Notes under the pieces: model-generated
What the model saw: the letters and a program-made list of their open reading frames with translations, nothing else
The model's database searches: none
Told to the model about the DNA's origin: nothing
Source: Mixophyes australis
Lineage: Eukaryota; Chordata; Amphibia; Anura; Limnodynastidae
Direction: 5' to 3'
Length of the DNA: 64,000 nt
Assembly (NCBI GenBank): GCA_036250195.1
Contig: JAVHZZ010000006.1
Span: 155,484,224-155,548,223 of the forward strand
Position numbers and translations under genes: made by a program
Shown here: piece after piece, positions 32,872-63,744 of the stretch
Numbering within the stretch: the first letter of the stretch is position 1
Layout of the letters: each line of letters opens with the position of its first letter

Positions 32872-34314
32872 TTAATATGGAGTTGATCCCCCTTTTGCAG
32901 CGATAACAGCTTCCACTTTTCTTGGAAGGCTTTCCACAAGATATTGGAGTGTTTCTGTGGAGATTTGTGCCCATTCATTCTGTAGAGCATTTATGAGGTC
33001 AGGCACTGATGTTGGATGAGAAGGCCAGGCTCGAAATCTCAGTTCCAGTTCATCCCAAAGGTGTTCAATGGAGTTGAGGTCAGGACTCTGTGCGGGCCAG
33101 TCAAGTTCTACCACACCGATCTCATCAAACCATGTCTTTGTAGTCCTTGCTTTGTGAATTGGGCAGGGCCCTCTTAAGGACATCTTGGGCCCCCGGGCAC
33201 AGCAGTGCACCGGGGCCCCTATATATACAAAAAAAATAAAATTGATTATATATATGGGCCCTGCAGCCCAGGGGGGCCCGTCGGAGGCAGCAAAAAAACC
33301 AAAACCTGAAAAAAAGAAGACAATACTTACCTTGTGGTCAGCTGGCGATCCGGCTCCCTCCATGGTCTCCTCCTCCGTCGCGCTCCACAATGGATGTCGG
33401 GCGGGCGTGATGATGTCACGCCCGACATGCACTGCGAGCGCGACGGAGGAGGAGACCATGGAGGGAGCCGGATCGCCAGCTGACCGCAAGGTAAGTATTG
33501 TCTTCTTTTTTTTCAGGTTTTTTTTTTTTTTGCTGCCTCCGACGGGCCCCCCTGGGCTGCAGGGCCCCCGGGCACCTGCCCAATGGGAAAGACGGCCCTG
33601 GAATTGGGGCACAGTCATGTTGGAATAGATAATGGCCTTCCCCAAACTGTTGCCACAAAGTTGGAAGCATAGCATTGTCCAATATGACTTGGTATGCTGA
33701 AGCATTAAGATTGCCCTTCACTGGAGATAAGGGGCCTATGCCAAATCCTGAAAAACAGCCCCATACCATTATCCCTCCTCCACCAAACTTCACAGTTGGC
33801 ATAATGCATCAGGCAGGTAATGTTCACTGGCATCTGCCAAACCCGGATTCACCCATCTGACTGCCAGAGAAGTGTGATTCGTCACTCCACAGAACACGTT
33901 TCCACTGCTCCACAGTCCAGTGTTGGTGTGTTTTACACCACTCCATCTGACACTTGGCATTTGTCTTGGTCATGTGAGGCTTGCATGCAGCTGCTCGGCC
34001 ATGGAAACCCGTTCCATTAAGCACAGTTTTTGTGCTTGCATTAATGCCAGTGAACGTTTGGAACACTTCAGCTATAGAATCAGCAGAGCATTGGTGACTT
34101 TTACGTGCCTTAGTAGTCTTTGACCCCGCTCTGTGATTTTTCCGCTTCGTGGCTGAGTTGCTGTTGTTCCTAAACACTTCCACTTTCTAATAATATCATT
34201 TACAGTTGATTGTGGAATATCCAGCAGGGATGAAATTTCACGAAAAATCTTATTGCAGTGTCATCCTATCACAGTACCACACTTGAAGTCACTGACCTCT
34301 TTAGAATGATCCAT
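32872..34314 (-). pseudogene. Tc1-like transposase, broken
   Basis: Minus-strand coding remnant starting near 34314 with a helix-turn-helix region. It is followed by the catalytic RNase H-like fold: first Asp in LWSDESHF, second Asp in QHDCAPI (usually followed by Asn in the family, here Cys), and third Asp or Glu in the SPDLNSIEHLWDELE region. The C-terminus is VESLPRKVEAVIAAKGG. Stops and frame changes occur in the N-terminal third and again near 33820. A 437-bp MITE plus duplication splits the frame right after QHDCAPI. It cannot make a functional enzyme. Confidence 0.9.
33164..33600. mobile_element. 437-bp hAT-type MITE with long GC-rich hairpin
   Basis: Left end CAGGGCCCTCTT, right end GACGGCCCTG, flanked by the perfect 8-bp duplication GAATTGGG (33156-33163 and 33601-33608). 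The interior 33290-33530 is a long inverted repeat with arms of about 110 bp around a GATGATGTCACGCCCGACAT centre. Both arms contain CAAGGTAAGTATTGTC (right arm on +, left arm on -), a strong match to the vertebrate 5' splice-site consensus. It is inserted in the Tc1-like transposase. Confidence 0.88.
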
Positions 34315-34586
34315 TTTGTATCACAAATGTTTGCAAATGGTGACTGCATGACTAAGTGCTTGATTTAATACACCTCTGGCAAAGGGTCTGATTGAAACAC
34401 CTCAATTCAATAATTAACAGGTGAGGCCAGATACTTTTGTTCATATAATGTATAACATTTATTAAACAATAAATCAACAAATAAAAAACTGCAAATACAA
34501 TAAATAAGAAACAAAAAACAAACGGCCAGCTGTAACAATCTCTGGTGAGCAACGTCGCCACAAATATGTCGAAGAGTGGATCTCAT

Positions 34587-34752
34587 CAGGGCCGTAACTA
34601 GGGCTGTGCGACAGGGGAGACCGCCCAAGGCGCAACGCTGAAGGGGGACGCAATTTAGGAATATTTTAGATTCATTTGGGTAAAATTGAGGGCTAGGGGG
34701 GCGACATTTGTCTTTTTCGCCCTAGGCGCTAGAATTCTAATTTACGGCTCTG
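34587..34752. mobile_element. 166-bp hAT-type MITE, CAGGGCCGTAACTAGGG ends
   Basis: Left end CAGGGCCGTAACTAGGGCTG, right end TTACGGCTCTG, flanked by the perfect 8-bp duplication GATCTCAT (34579-34586 and 34753-34760). It is a close relative of 31290-31624 without the nested insert. Confidence 0.9.
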
Positions 34753-34760
34753 GATCTCAT

Positions 34761-35253
34761 GGCACCCAGTTGATTCTGAATGCCAATGAGACCAGTTGTT
34801 TCTGAATGCCAATGAGACAAACCAAGCAGTGGTTTATCCACATATCCAACACCTGTGTGAGAAAAAGCAAGTATAATAATATATTTCATGTAATACTTAA
34901 TCATTTCTTAATATATCATGGCATAGAGAGTTCTTCAAGCACTGTTTGAAAAGTGGGTGTTATAATATTTAATTTTTAATATGGTTAATATTTTTGGGTT
35001 CTTTGTCATATGCATTTATGTTTAGCATGACTAATTAATATACTTATTCATAAGGCACAAATTGAACATGTTCTATTCTAAAAAACAATAATTCTGTCTA
35101 TGAGGTCCCATAGCGCTCAAGGTTTTAGGATAACATCTACATGTGCCCTATTAATGTTTAGTGAAGTTTATTTGAAATAAGCATGCATCTTGCAGAATGG
35201 CATAATGTTGGACGTGGTACACTAAACAGTTAAATTCAGCAATCAAATCATTT
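34761..35253. other. No gene seen
   Basis: AT-rich sequence. AATGCCAATGAGACCAGTTG is imperfectly duplicated just after the MITE (34775-34820). Confidence 0.4.
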
Positions 35254-35566
35254 GGCCTGATTCATTAAGGAAAGTAAGGCAAAAAAAGTTTTCTTCCGGA
35301 AAAACCATGTTACAATGCAAGGGGTGCAAATTAGTTTATTATTTTGCACATAAGATATATACTGTCTGTTTTTTTCATGAAGCACACAAATACTTGATAG
35401 CTTATTTGTACACTGAAATTTAAAGTTGATCTAGGACATGCTCTACCCCAACTATAAATCTGTCCCCACATTTTATATGTACATCCCCCTCCAAAACAAC
35501 ATGGTTTTGCCAAGGTTCAAAATTACTATTTTTATTTTTGCTTTACTTTCCTTAATGATTCAGGCC
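35254..35566. mobile_element. 313-bp MITE, GGCCTGATTCATTAAGGAAAG ends
   Basis: The right terminus is the inverse, CTTTCCTTAATGATTCAGGCC. There is no ORF of its own. A second copy at 56955-63148 in PRPF6 intron 10 is split by a DIRS element, so this copy shows what the empty site looks like. Confidence 0.8.
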
Positions 35567-36072
35567 CATTGTGTGGGTAGGATTTCATACCTCTAGGGTC
35601 TGTTGTGTTGAAGAGCATTTCTTCCAAAGCATAGTATGCACAGGTAGGAAGGACCTGAAAATAATGATCATTCACGATTTTGTATAATTAGCACTAAGTA
35701 AATGATGTGACTCTTAGTTTTTTATTATTGTATTGTATCCAGCAAGAATTTAGTTCACAGATGATGGATTAATTCATGTATTTGTAGTAGAAAAAAAGGT
35801 AATTCAGTGCAAAACAGTGAACCTGCAGGTCAAATTATGTTTTGTGACACTGTGTTACTTTTTTTGCAGATATGCTCACTTTTTTGGATGGACATAGATC
35901 TGTGTGCCGTTATGGCGGATGGCGGATTCTACAGACAGTGCAACATTTTCCATTTTCTGATAGGAGGAGCTTGGAGGATGCTGTATTCCTTGCTGAATGC
36001 AGGCTAGAGGGATTTGTGCTCCAGGTATTATGCATACAATTGTAAACAAGCCTTTATTTTGCAGCACACAAT
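35567..36072. other. No gene seen
   Basis: Unassigned sequence with no recognisable exon. Confidence 0.4.
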
Positions 36073-36243
36073 GGGCTAGATTTACTAAGCTGCAGGTTTG
36101 AAAAAGTGGGGATGTTGCCTATAGCAACCAGATTCTAGCTTTCATTTATTTAGTACCTTCTACAAAATGACAGCTAGAATCTGATTGGTTGCTATAGGCA
36201 ACATCCCCACTTTTTTAAACCCGCAGCGTAGTAAATCTAGCCC
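36073..36243. mobile_element. 171-bp MITE, GGGCTAGATTTACTAAGCTG ends
   Basis: Right end is the inverse GTAAATCTAGCCC; flanked by AAT on both sides. The arms carry GTTGCCTATAGCAACC and its inverse. Close relative of 23597-23772. Confidence 0.82.
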
Positions 36244-36246
36244 AAT

Positions 36247-39200
36247 ATGTGGACAGGTGGGCAGTTCTCAGTATAGTACCACAACAGCAAACCAATAGGT
36301 GAGTAATAATTCACTGAGTTGCCTGAAACCCACATATTTATCAGAGAAAACTTGCTATTAAAAGCTGATTCAATGGCACATACATGTGTACAGAGAAAAT
36401 GAGAATAACAAACATGTAATAAAAATATGAGTAGTATATAAGTATAGAATACAACTATCACACTTACACAGTGAATACTACAGAAAAATGGAAAATAATA
36501 AACAACATAAATCTCTGAAAGCAAAAATGAAAACATATTCAGAATATATTGTGAAATAGGACAAACAAAGTTGAGGTATGCTATTTATGCATGTTGTAAA
36601 ACCTGTATTATTGATATAGCTAACCCTAAATAATTATTAAAGGTTAACTTTCTGGTCACATTTCACATGTCAAGATTTAAACACATTGCCGTTTTAAAAT
36701 TAGCTGTCAAACTCACCAAACATTGTTGAGTTGCAAAAAGTGCCGTTTAATACATTTACCCCCTGGTCTCTTTTTCTCTGCTATCTTTTGCCCTTTTTCT
36801 TCCTTCCTCTCAGGATTTAGTTATTTTCTTTTTTCCCTGATTCCCTGTGCTGATCGTTCCTTTTCTACCCGTCCATATTATAAATAAAAAACTCAACAGC
36901 CCGTGACGCCTTAGGGTTTCATTTTCTTACCTTGATTTTTATTCTTGTTATTAGTGTAGCATTAAAACACAACACCTCATCCATTTATATCTGTCTAGCC
37001 ATACCTGGTTTCAAATTTTAATGCTAGGTGTACTATGTCTAACATGGATTATTTCACTCTCATATTGTTATTTTTTTCTTATTTTTTTACTGTCCTTCCT
37101 CTTTTTGTATCACTCGTTGAAACAAATAAAAAGGTTTAAAGAAAAATAAAAAAATGCAGAAAAAAAAAATCACAATTCATGAATTGATGCAAAGAATATA
37201 CCATAGAAATAGATTCAGCAACTCCATTTGAAAATAGCTGAATATAGATCACATTGCACCAATATAAGAATAATAATTTGCCTTTCAATTGCATGTAATG
37301 GCAACTTCTATACATTCACACAGACTGAACAAGGTTTACATATTCATAAGTCGTGGAAAATCCCTTTGGAATCTTCTCTGTCTCTGAACAGCATCAACGT
37401 GAAATAATCTTCAACTAAGTGATCCAAGTTTTATTCACCAACATGTCACAGATGTTTTTTCTGTTCAAGTCAGTTGGGTCTATAACACACTTTAATATAT
37501 CATCCTTTCCTTTATGCACTGTGTTATATAATGGTCATGTTTTCACCCTCTGTTTTTCTTGATAAATCTCAGATGGTTTGAAATAGACATTTATGAGCAG
37601 TTTAAACTGGTCGCAAGGTGCCTCAATGTCCTGCTGTGCACATTTCTGCCCAATATGGTAACAAATCTCCGTTCATTTTCTCCTCGCATCTCTATGGGAC
37701 GCGAGAGCAAAAATCTGAGATGAGGCGATTTGTCTTCGTGGATACACATTGCGTCACCTTGAGCTGAATTGAATCTGCCTCTTAAAGTAAGTGACTATCC
37801 CCTGAATGCCCAAAGTATAGGGTGTTAAAATGGGTCTCTTTGATTCATACTGATGTCACATCTTATTAACACTCCTTAGCTACCAGCATTATATAAACCA
37901 ACCATTATATTAAGATGCATCTAAGTGGAATCCTGTATTACCTTACTACGACTGCCTTCCTTCCTTTATTTGTATTGTAGACTTCTACACCAGCATTTGC
38001 CTCTGTGATAAAGCAATGTTCTCAAGTTACCATTCTAGAGCAATATTTTCTATGTGTCTTTAGTAAAACTTCTCCCATTTGTGTCATCTCTTACTTCAAG
38101 TATTATTGAATATTTTAATGTGAGGAGACTGAGACCAACTCTGAAATGAAAAACAAGCTTCCGCTTAGTGAAAAACAAGCCCAAACCAATCCTAAAAAGC
38201 CCAAAAAAAAGCCCAACTTACAGGGGACAGTTATTTTCTGTAACACGTCCTCCTCTGACTCCGCCCACCCACAAAAGTGCCACTTTATTGGAGGAATTCA
38301 CTGCACAACCCGCCCACCAAAAAAAACAACCTGAATGCACCAATCACAAAATGGTAACAGAGAAAACCCCCCCAAAAAACGATTATGCAGCCTGAGGACT
38401 TGGAGAACGTGTCCAAACCCAAAAACAAGCTACCCGCGGCAGCCCAAAAATACCCGCAACTCCAGAAAAAAAGAAGCCCAATTCCGCTTGTTATAAGGAC
38501 TATGGACTGAGAGCGTTAATGGGTGTAATCACGGCAAATACCATTGTACTGTCTTAAGATATAAATCTCTGACCTCTTTTGTTTTTGGAAATTTTCATGT
38601 ATTTATTTTTAATTAAGCTCTTTATAAGAAAAGTACCTCATGTAAGAGAATACTACTTTTATTTAGAAGAAGAGGCAGTTTTTGTTCCCTTTACTTGTAA
38701 TCTATTGCGGGCAAGGCTATGCCTAGTACTCTAGAACTCCCCCCCCCCCCAAAAAAAAAAGCCTCTCTATTTCACCTGTTCCCTTTCTCTAGGTAAAGCA
38801 TGTGTTTCTATCTCAGTAGCACTGTAAGTATTTACAGTTACATTTTTGTTTTGAAGAATCTTGTCTGTTGGCTCTTTCCCTTCAGTAGAGCACAGCTGAG
38901 ATCCTCCACTGAGCAAGTACAGATCCAGTGCATATGCAGTGAAGCCAATCAAATCGTTTCTGCGCATGTGCCAGACCTACAATACTCAGAAGCATGACTA
39001 CTCTCCCTGAATGTCTGGGAGACTCACATATTTCTAGGAGCTCTCCCAGATAGCAGGATGGTGCACCCTTTTGTGTCCTGCCTACTTCCCTAGTTAGGTG
39101 GGTGGGGCAAGGCTTAATGACATCATTCACATTCAAATCGGTGTCCGTCAGTGAACTGTTACACCTGTCATACACATTTACATGCGTAAAACGTATGTAA

Positions 39201-39684
39201 TTAATGCTAGTGGTTACGAGGCCTTAAGGAGTAGTTTCATTCAATTAGCTGCACAAATGCTTACAACGTATGGCTTAAAAATCCATAATATAGATTCCCA
39301 CATAGTAAAATATTGGTCACAGAGAACCTTACTGTCTGCACATTTGCATTGATTAGTACGAGCTGAACTAAAATATCATCAAGAGACCACCTGTATAACA
39401 ATGCCTCTTGTGGCCAAACTGGCATGGAACATTTCAGAGTCAATGCTAGTGTTTACCATTCAGTAATACTAGTAAAGCATCCATCAGACTTGGAAATTTG
39501 TCATTAGAATAAGTCTACCAAACTCATATAGCTTTTTTTTTTTAAGTATTTTATTCAGTTAGTGTAATAAGTGTTAGTGTAATATAATTTAGACTGAAAG
39601 TGACACAATTGTTTTAAAGAACAACTGCCTTGCAAAAACTAACTTTAAGTCCTAAATGTGTCTAAAGTGCATGCTTCTATATAT
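36247..39684. other. No gene seen; small repeat fragments
   Basis: At 36695-36765 there is a half copy of the 23183-23348 MITE (TTAGCTGTCAAAC ... TTTAATACATTTACCCC). At 38150-38490 an A- and CCC-rich stretch with repeated AAGCCCAA motifs ends in CCAATTCCGCTTGTTATAA and may be a repeat of unknown type. At 39000-39080 there is a fragment of the CTCCCGGGAG family. No host gene is recognised. Confidence 0.4.
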
Positions 39685-40190
39685 TATACCCCATTCATAC
39701 TGCACCAAAATCCCGGGTTTTTGCCGGGGCGAGCTCAAACGACCTGGATCTTGGTGCAGTATGAATGGTACAAGTCAAAAATCCCGGGTCTAAAAACCCG
39801 GGTCTTCAACCCGGGATTTATCGAGGGGTAATTCCCGGGTTGCCTGCACTATGAATGGTGCAACCCGGGTTTTGCACAGAAAACAAGCTGATTGGCTGTC
39901 TGCCTGTCTCTGGAGGATGATGTCATCGGTGGGAGCCCGTGGAAGAAAAAAAAAACAGTCATCTTTCAATGACATCACCATTTTTCAGCCAATGAAAACT
40001 GCTCTTGTGAGGACTCCCACAAATTGCCAGGGCACAGACTTGTGCAGTATGAATGGGGTCAACCCGGGAAATTCCCGGGTCTGAGGTGCAGTATGAATGG
40101 TGTTTCTGAGCTGGGACGCTCCGAGCCCCGGCAAAAACCCGGCTTGAAAAACCCGGGATATTGCCGGGGCGGCAGTATGAAACCGGTATA
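39685..40190. mobile_element. Foldback element rich in CCCGGG, GCAGTATGAATGG termini
   Basis: Left end TATACCCCATTCATACTGC, right end the imperfect inverse GCAGTATGAAACCGGTATA. The motifs AACCCGGG/CCCGGGTT and GCAGTATGAATGG recur in both orientations several times in the outer 180 bp of each side. The middle (39870-40030) is a unique-looking core with ATGATGTCATCG and ATGACATCAC. No ORF. Target-site duplication not clear (TATA-like context). Confidence 0.7.
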
Positions 40191-40889
40191 ATTGTAACAT
40201 GCATGTTGCATGTACAACACTGCAGAAATGTCAGTGATGTTCTATAGTAACTAGTTGAAGCCAGTTGAAGGTAGTTGCTTAGTCATTGCTTACTGAGCAT
40301 CTGTTGCCTAAACTTGAATGGAGGCAGCCATTTTGAAGGCTGAACCAATATTCACGATAATTCCATTTTCTAAGATTAAATGAGAACTACACACAATTGT
40401 TAAAATCATATTCTCTAATTACCACATGTCCAAAGAAGGATCCAGATAATGTGACGTCATTAGTTCCTAGTGAATTGGTAGTTTGTATATCCACAAAATG
40501 GTTGTCTCCACTGTGTCATGTTGACAGCTTTACTTGTAAATGTAAATATAAAAAATAAAATATTCTTTTAAATTATTATTTGTCTTCACCCTTCTAAGAA
40601 AAAAAACTACTTATACATGTGGAAATGACTCACTTGTTGTTAGTAAACAAGATCTAATGAGAAAGTAGCTTGAAGTGCTCGCTCACAAATAATATTTACA
40701 TACAGCTCCACATATCAATACTAGCACCTAAACATGTTGGCATGTACATTTGTATAGCGCGTATCGGCGCATGCGCTTCTTGCTCTCTCTCTGCATGATG
40801 CATCTATCCACGCAGACACGAGAACGTCATTTGTCCTTGAGATTTCCCAGGGTAAGTGACTTGCAACTTCGAGAGGAAGTCGGTTGTTT
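40191..40889. other. No gene seen; old repeat fragment
   Basis: Around 40455-40510 the TGACGTCATTAGTTCCTAGTG region resembles the dispersed sequences at 28620 and 43160. No exon is recognised. Confidence 0.35.
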
Positions 40890-42030
40890 ACAATCATGGA
40901 AACTGGACTGGACTTATACTGTATTTTCTCCAGCTGTGGAAACCACACACTAAACCTTGTGGGTGTTGACTGCGCTAAATCCTATAAGGAGGCAATTACT
41001 TACTTTGGAACTGGGCAACAAATGTACAATGTCTTCTGTTCTTCTTCACAAAGGTGGGAAATTATGAAAGAGCATCTCCTTGTTCACTTCATAATATATC
41101 CACAACTAGATGATCTGTACGCATTGATTCTTAAACCAGTTGCACATTATTTGCATTCTATGGGAACGGCTTTACCAAATATTAAAATTCTCACTCTCAC
41201 TGCACAAATTTGAACATAAATTCAGTCTATTAAGAAGCACTTGTTAAAATTTGAATTTGTTCTGTCAGTTTTGTGGATAAAGCTACTTACAATGATCGAC
41301 CAAACTACCCTCCTTCTTGAAGCAACAGCTCAACGCCCAATGCTACATTGGGCGTTGAGCTGAACAACATCAAATGTCTTATCAAAGACATTGAACAGAT
41401 GTACGATAAATGGGATGAAATCGTCATTGAGTGCAATATTGTAGCAAAAAGCATTAAGATTCCAACCGAGTTCTCCACTAGTCGCCACTTACCTACTCAA
41501 TCCGATGCCGAAAAGAACTATTGGGTCAACGTTTTCTAAGTAGTCATAGACTCCATTCTGTCTGGTCTTCATCATTCATTTACTTTATTGAAAGCAATTT
41601 GTAACTTGTTTAAGTTTCTTTGGGAGTTCAACAAAATCAGTATTGAAGACCTGTGTTCCGCAGCTGAAAACTTTCACCAACAATACAAGATATTGCCAAA
41701 GATATTAGTGACAAACTAATTTCCTGAAGTGAATTTATAGTACAAACTTTAAGTTGGAAAGCAAGCCAAAGGAACATTACAGAATTACGAGAACTAAGAC
41801 TTTCTGGGTGTTTCCCAACATCACAGTTTCTTTGCGCATTTTTCTAAGTTTGCCAGCCTCTGTTGCTTCTGGTGAACAGTGTGTTGGTTTAGTGTGTTGA
41901 AGAACGTAAAAAACTATCACTGCTCAACTATGGGGCAAGAGCGATTAAATGGGCCGTCCATGCTCAATATTAACTGTGACATGGCACAAAAGTTTGAGTT
42001 TTCCAAACTGATTGCTGCATTCCCAGCAAA
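40890..42030 (+). pseudogene. hAT-derived ZMYM1-like transposase pseudogene
   Basis: The first open piece (to 41213) shows CGNHTLNLVGVDCAKS, YFGTGQQMYNVF and SSQRWEIMKEH, which match the middle of hAT-type proteins annotated as zinc-finger MYM-type protein 1-like. A second piece (41348-41539) continues the same protein in another frame. Later fragments include GLHHSFTLLKAICNLFKFLWEF and EERKKLSLLNYGARAIKWA, typical of the C-terminal region. Frame changes and stops are frequent, and the N-terminal zinc fingers are missing. The inverse pair GCTCAACGCCCAATG / CATTGGGCGTTGAGC at 41329-41360 marks a local rearrangement. Non-functional. Confidence 0.7.
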
Positions 42031-43672
42031 AAAAATAAAAAGCTAGAAAAGCACTTCTAAATTTAAATCAAGTACATCAGTATATGTATACAGTATTTAT
42101 TTGTACATTTTAATAACGTTAACCATTAAAATAATTGTAAAATACATTTTTAATGTTTTTTTTTTTTTAAGAAAAAGGGTGGGAGGGGCCACTTAATTTG
42201 GGATTCCCTGGGCCTCTATGAACATCAGAAACGGCCTGCTGCTGATAACATAGCAGACATATATAGGCATGGGTTCTATCATCCCGAATGTTCTGGACTT
42301 ACATTTTTCTGAATAAGGGGTCTTTCTATAATTTGGACCACCATACCTAAAATATAATAAATTACATTAAAAAAAAACCTTTGCCATTATATTGTTCAGC
42401 AGGACTCCTCACAGCGACTTTATCATCGCATAGCTTTAGTTATTTACTTTCTGGTTTACAGAACTTTCTAGTGGATTTCCCACACCTCACAATTTACGAT
42501 CTTGCCCTCCCAGGGAGGACAACAACACAGTTTTAGGTATCCAATCCTTCAGTTGAAGAAGAAAGATATGCAATAATAAATATTTCTCAATTTTTGCTTT
42601 CATCTTCACCCTATGTTTCTTCTCTAATCTGCTTTGTCTAAAAGAAAAAAATATATAGTATTGGGGTAAGGATACATTTGGGTTGTTAAATACTGTTCGA
42701 TTTGCTGTTTTCATTGCACAGTAAACAGAGCTTCAACTAGAGATAAGGAGTTCTATTTTGGTTTATATTATTATTATTATTATTACAATAATTATCATCC
42801 TTTTTTTTTTAAGGAGTACAAACATTATTCTGTGTTGTACATCAAAATTTGAACATACAGTAGCAAAGATACTGGAACATATAATGATACAGATGTGAGA
42901 AGGCTCTGCTTGCTACAAATTATATGGTTCTTTATTCTTTATTTGTTTTGTACCAAAGTCAATAACCACTTTCAAACAGGCAACGGCTGGGAGGATGGGA
43001 CAGTCCATTACAATCTGGATTGTCCAGACAAAAGTGGGAGGTATGGGTGCTGTCATATGACACAAGTGACATCACTCTCAGAAAAAAAAGCACTTATTTT
43101 ACATGAAGTACACAATACATGCCAACTGGAACAATATTTATGAGAATGCAAATTATCATTTTATCATGCCTTGGTGATGTCATTAGTTTACAGTTAATAG
43201 GTCGCATTCATCTTCAGCCAGTGGTAGATTTATTCCTGTTGCAGGGGGCGCAGCAACAATGGGGCCTAAAGGTGAAGAATATCAGAGTGTAGGATAGACC
43301 AAATCGCCACCCCCCAAACAATTTTACTACGGTGCACAGCAAAGTTCAACCTACAAATGACTGCTTTTACTGTGTGTGACAGTTGGACTTTAATATATTT
43401 TAGTATTTCAAAACTACTTAGCTATCAAGGTTGCTTTCCATGGGTTCATATTGTGCAGATATTACCTCTGTATCCCTAATTTGTGGTATGATGACACAGT
43501 TCAGAAATTGTGTCCTATGTCCATGTATTGATGCTTATGGAAGTGGCCATTTTCATGGAGACCAAGATTTAATCAAAGACTGACAGGTAAGACAACATGA
43601 CTTCAGTAATGGAGACAGAAATGTAAAAGACACTTCAGTCTCTAGAGATTCATTAGCTTATTTTCTTTAACG
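42031..43672. other. No gene seen
   Basis: Includes a short (ATT)n run near 42768 and an old dispersed repeat near 43150-43215. No exon is recognised. Confidence 0.4.
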
Positions 43673-43954
43673 CATAGTTGCCTACACTCCCGAAATGCCC
43701 GGGAGACTCCTGCATTTCTGGGAGGACTACCGCAGGGCAGTGTCCCGGTTCTCGCCCCCACAATAGATAAGTAGTGGGAGCTTAATGACGCAAATATTGC
43801 ATAATCTTAGCCCCGCCCCCTGCTGTAATTGGCCAAAATCGTGAAATCATTTAGGGGCGTGGCCAAAATTTACGCAATTTGTTGAGCCCCACCCCCGTAC
43901 GCCCACCTCCCCCGAGATCTCTCTGAAGCCAACGAGAAAAAGTTGGAAAGTATG
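43673..43954. mobile_element. MITE, CATAGTTGCCTAC / GTTGGAAAGTATG termini
   Basis: About 280 bp, with imperfect inverted termini CATAGTTGCC and GGAAAGTATG. The left part has CCCGGGAGACTC and its partial inverse; the right part is rich in GCCCC and GGGGCGTGG. Related fragments lie at 3190-3408 and 39000-39080. Confidence 0.55.
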
Positions 43955-44087
43955 TAATACACGTGTTTTTCTAATGACCACTGTCATGAGGACATCAGAA
44001 CTCAAGGCTTATGCAAATAATATTTACATAAGTTAATACATATATCATTATAAGAAACGAAACAAAGAAAAGAAGCGCCACACATAA

Positions 44088-44265
44088 GGGCATATTCAAT
44101 TGTTGGCGGAAACACCGAAAATCTCGCGATCCGCGCATTATTACGGCAATAATGCGTGGAAAATCCATTACTACTGTAATTTTCTGCTGAAATCCAGCTA
44201 ACTACTACTGTAATAACGGTAGTAGTTTTTACGCGGCGCGGAAAACTAACAATTGAATATGCCCC
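44088..44265. mobile_element. 178-bp MITE, GGGCATATTCAATTG ends
   Basis: Right end CAATTGAATATGCCCC is the inverse. The interior has TACTACTGTAAT and its inverse ATTACGGTAGTAG-type arms. The ends resemble those of 8091-8946. No clear duplication at the flanks. Confidence 0.65.
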
Positions 44266-44779
44266 ATTGTGTACCACGGATAAAACCATCAATTATTTTT
44301 CAGATAGTGTAGCCTCATACAAAATGAAAAACCAGTAACAGTTTATCTGGAGAATGCAATCCCTTATGGATAGTGTGCACACTGCCTTACTTTCGAGAGC
44401 AACGCGATCAACTGAATTCCCCCTAATTGTTATTTGGTCAGCACTGAATATTAGGGACATTTCCAGATAAACACATCTTTAAAACCTCTGACTGTCCCTG
44501 GAAAACAGTTGGTAGGCATTATATATTAGCATTGTGTGCAATTTGTATATTGTACTTCTGTAAATATTAACTATATATACAATGCGTTGTGGCATTAGTT
44601 CAGTGTTCATTAGCAAAACATTTGTATTCACCTCCACTGCTAATTATTACGGATATTAGAAGAGACCTCGGATTTCCGTGAGTTGTACAAGTACTCGTTA
44701 TATGATGACACAACTCTAGAACACTAAGGAGTGTAATACACATATAACGCAACCACGTTTTTAGGAATCATTAGGAACA
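44266..44779. other. PRPF6 upstream region, no gene seen
   Basis: AT-rich intergenic sequence before the GC-rich promoter. I do not see exons of a divergent neighbour. Confidence 0.4.

Positions 44780-63744
<18,965 letters not shown>

Larger units (their letters stand above)
32790..34450 (-). mobile_element. Tc1-like transposon, interrupted
   Basis: The terminus CACCATATGGACAAAAGTAT at the left pairs with the inverse ATACTTTTGTTCATATAATG at the right. TA flanks both sides (32788-32789 and 34451-34452), as in Tc1/mariner elements. The body encodes a minus-strand Tc1-type transposase. It is interrupted by a hAT-type MITE at 33164-33600. Without this the element is about 1.2 kb, a usual size for Tc1-like elements with short TIRs. 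Confidence 0.92.

Noticed and set aside
33185..33628. Open frames on both strands of up to 277 codons through the MITE in the Tc1 element
   Set aside because: They result from the GC-rich inverted repeat, and the minus one fuses MITE sequence with the Tc1 C-terminus. They are not a real gene.
43200..43300. Possible further MITE end (CAGTGGTAGATTTATTCC)
   Set aside because: It resembles hAT-type ends but no matching right end or duplication was found.
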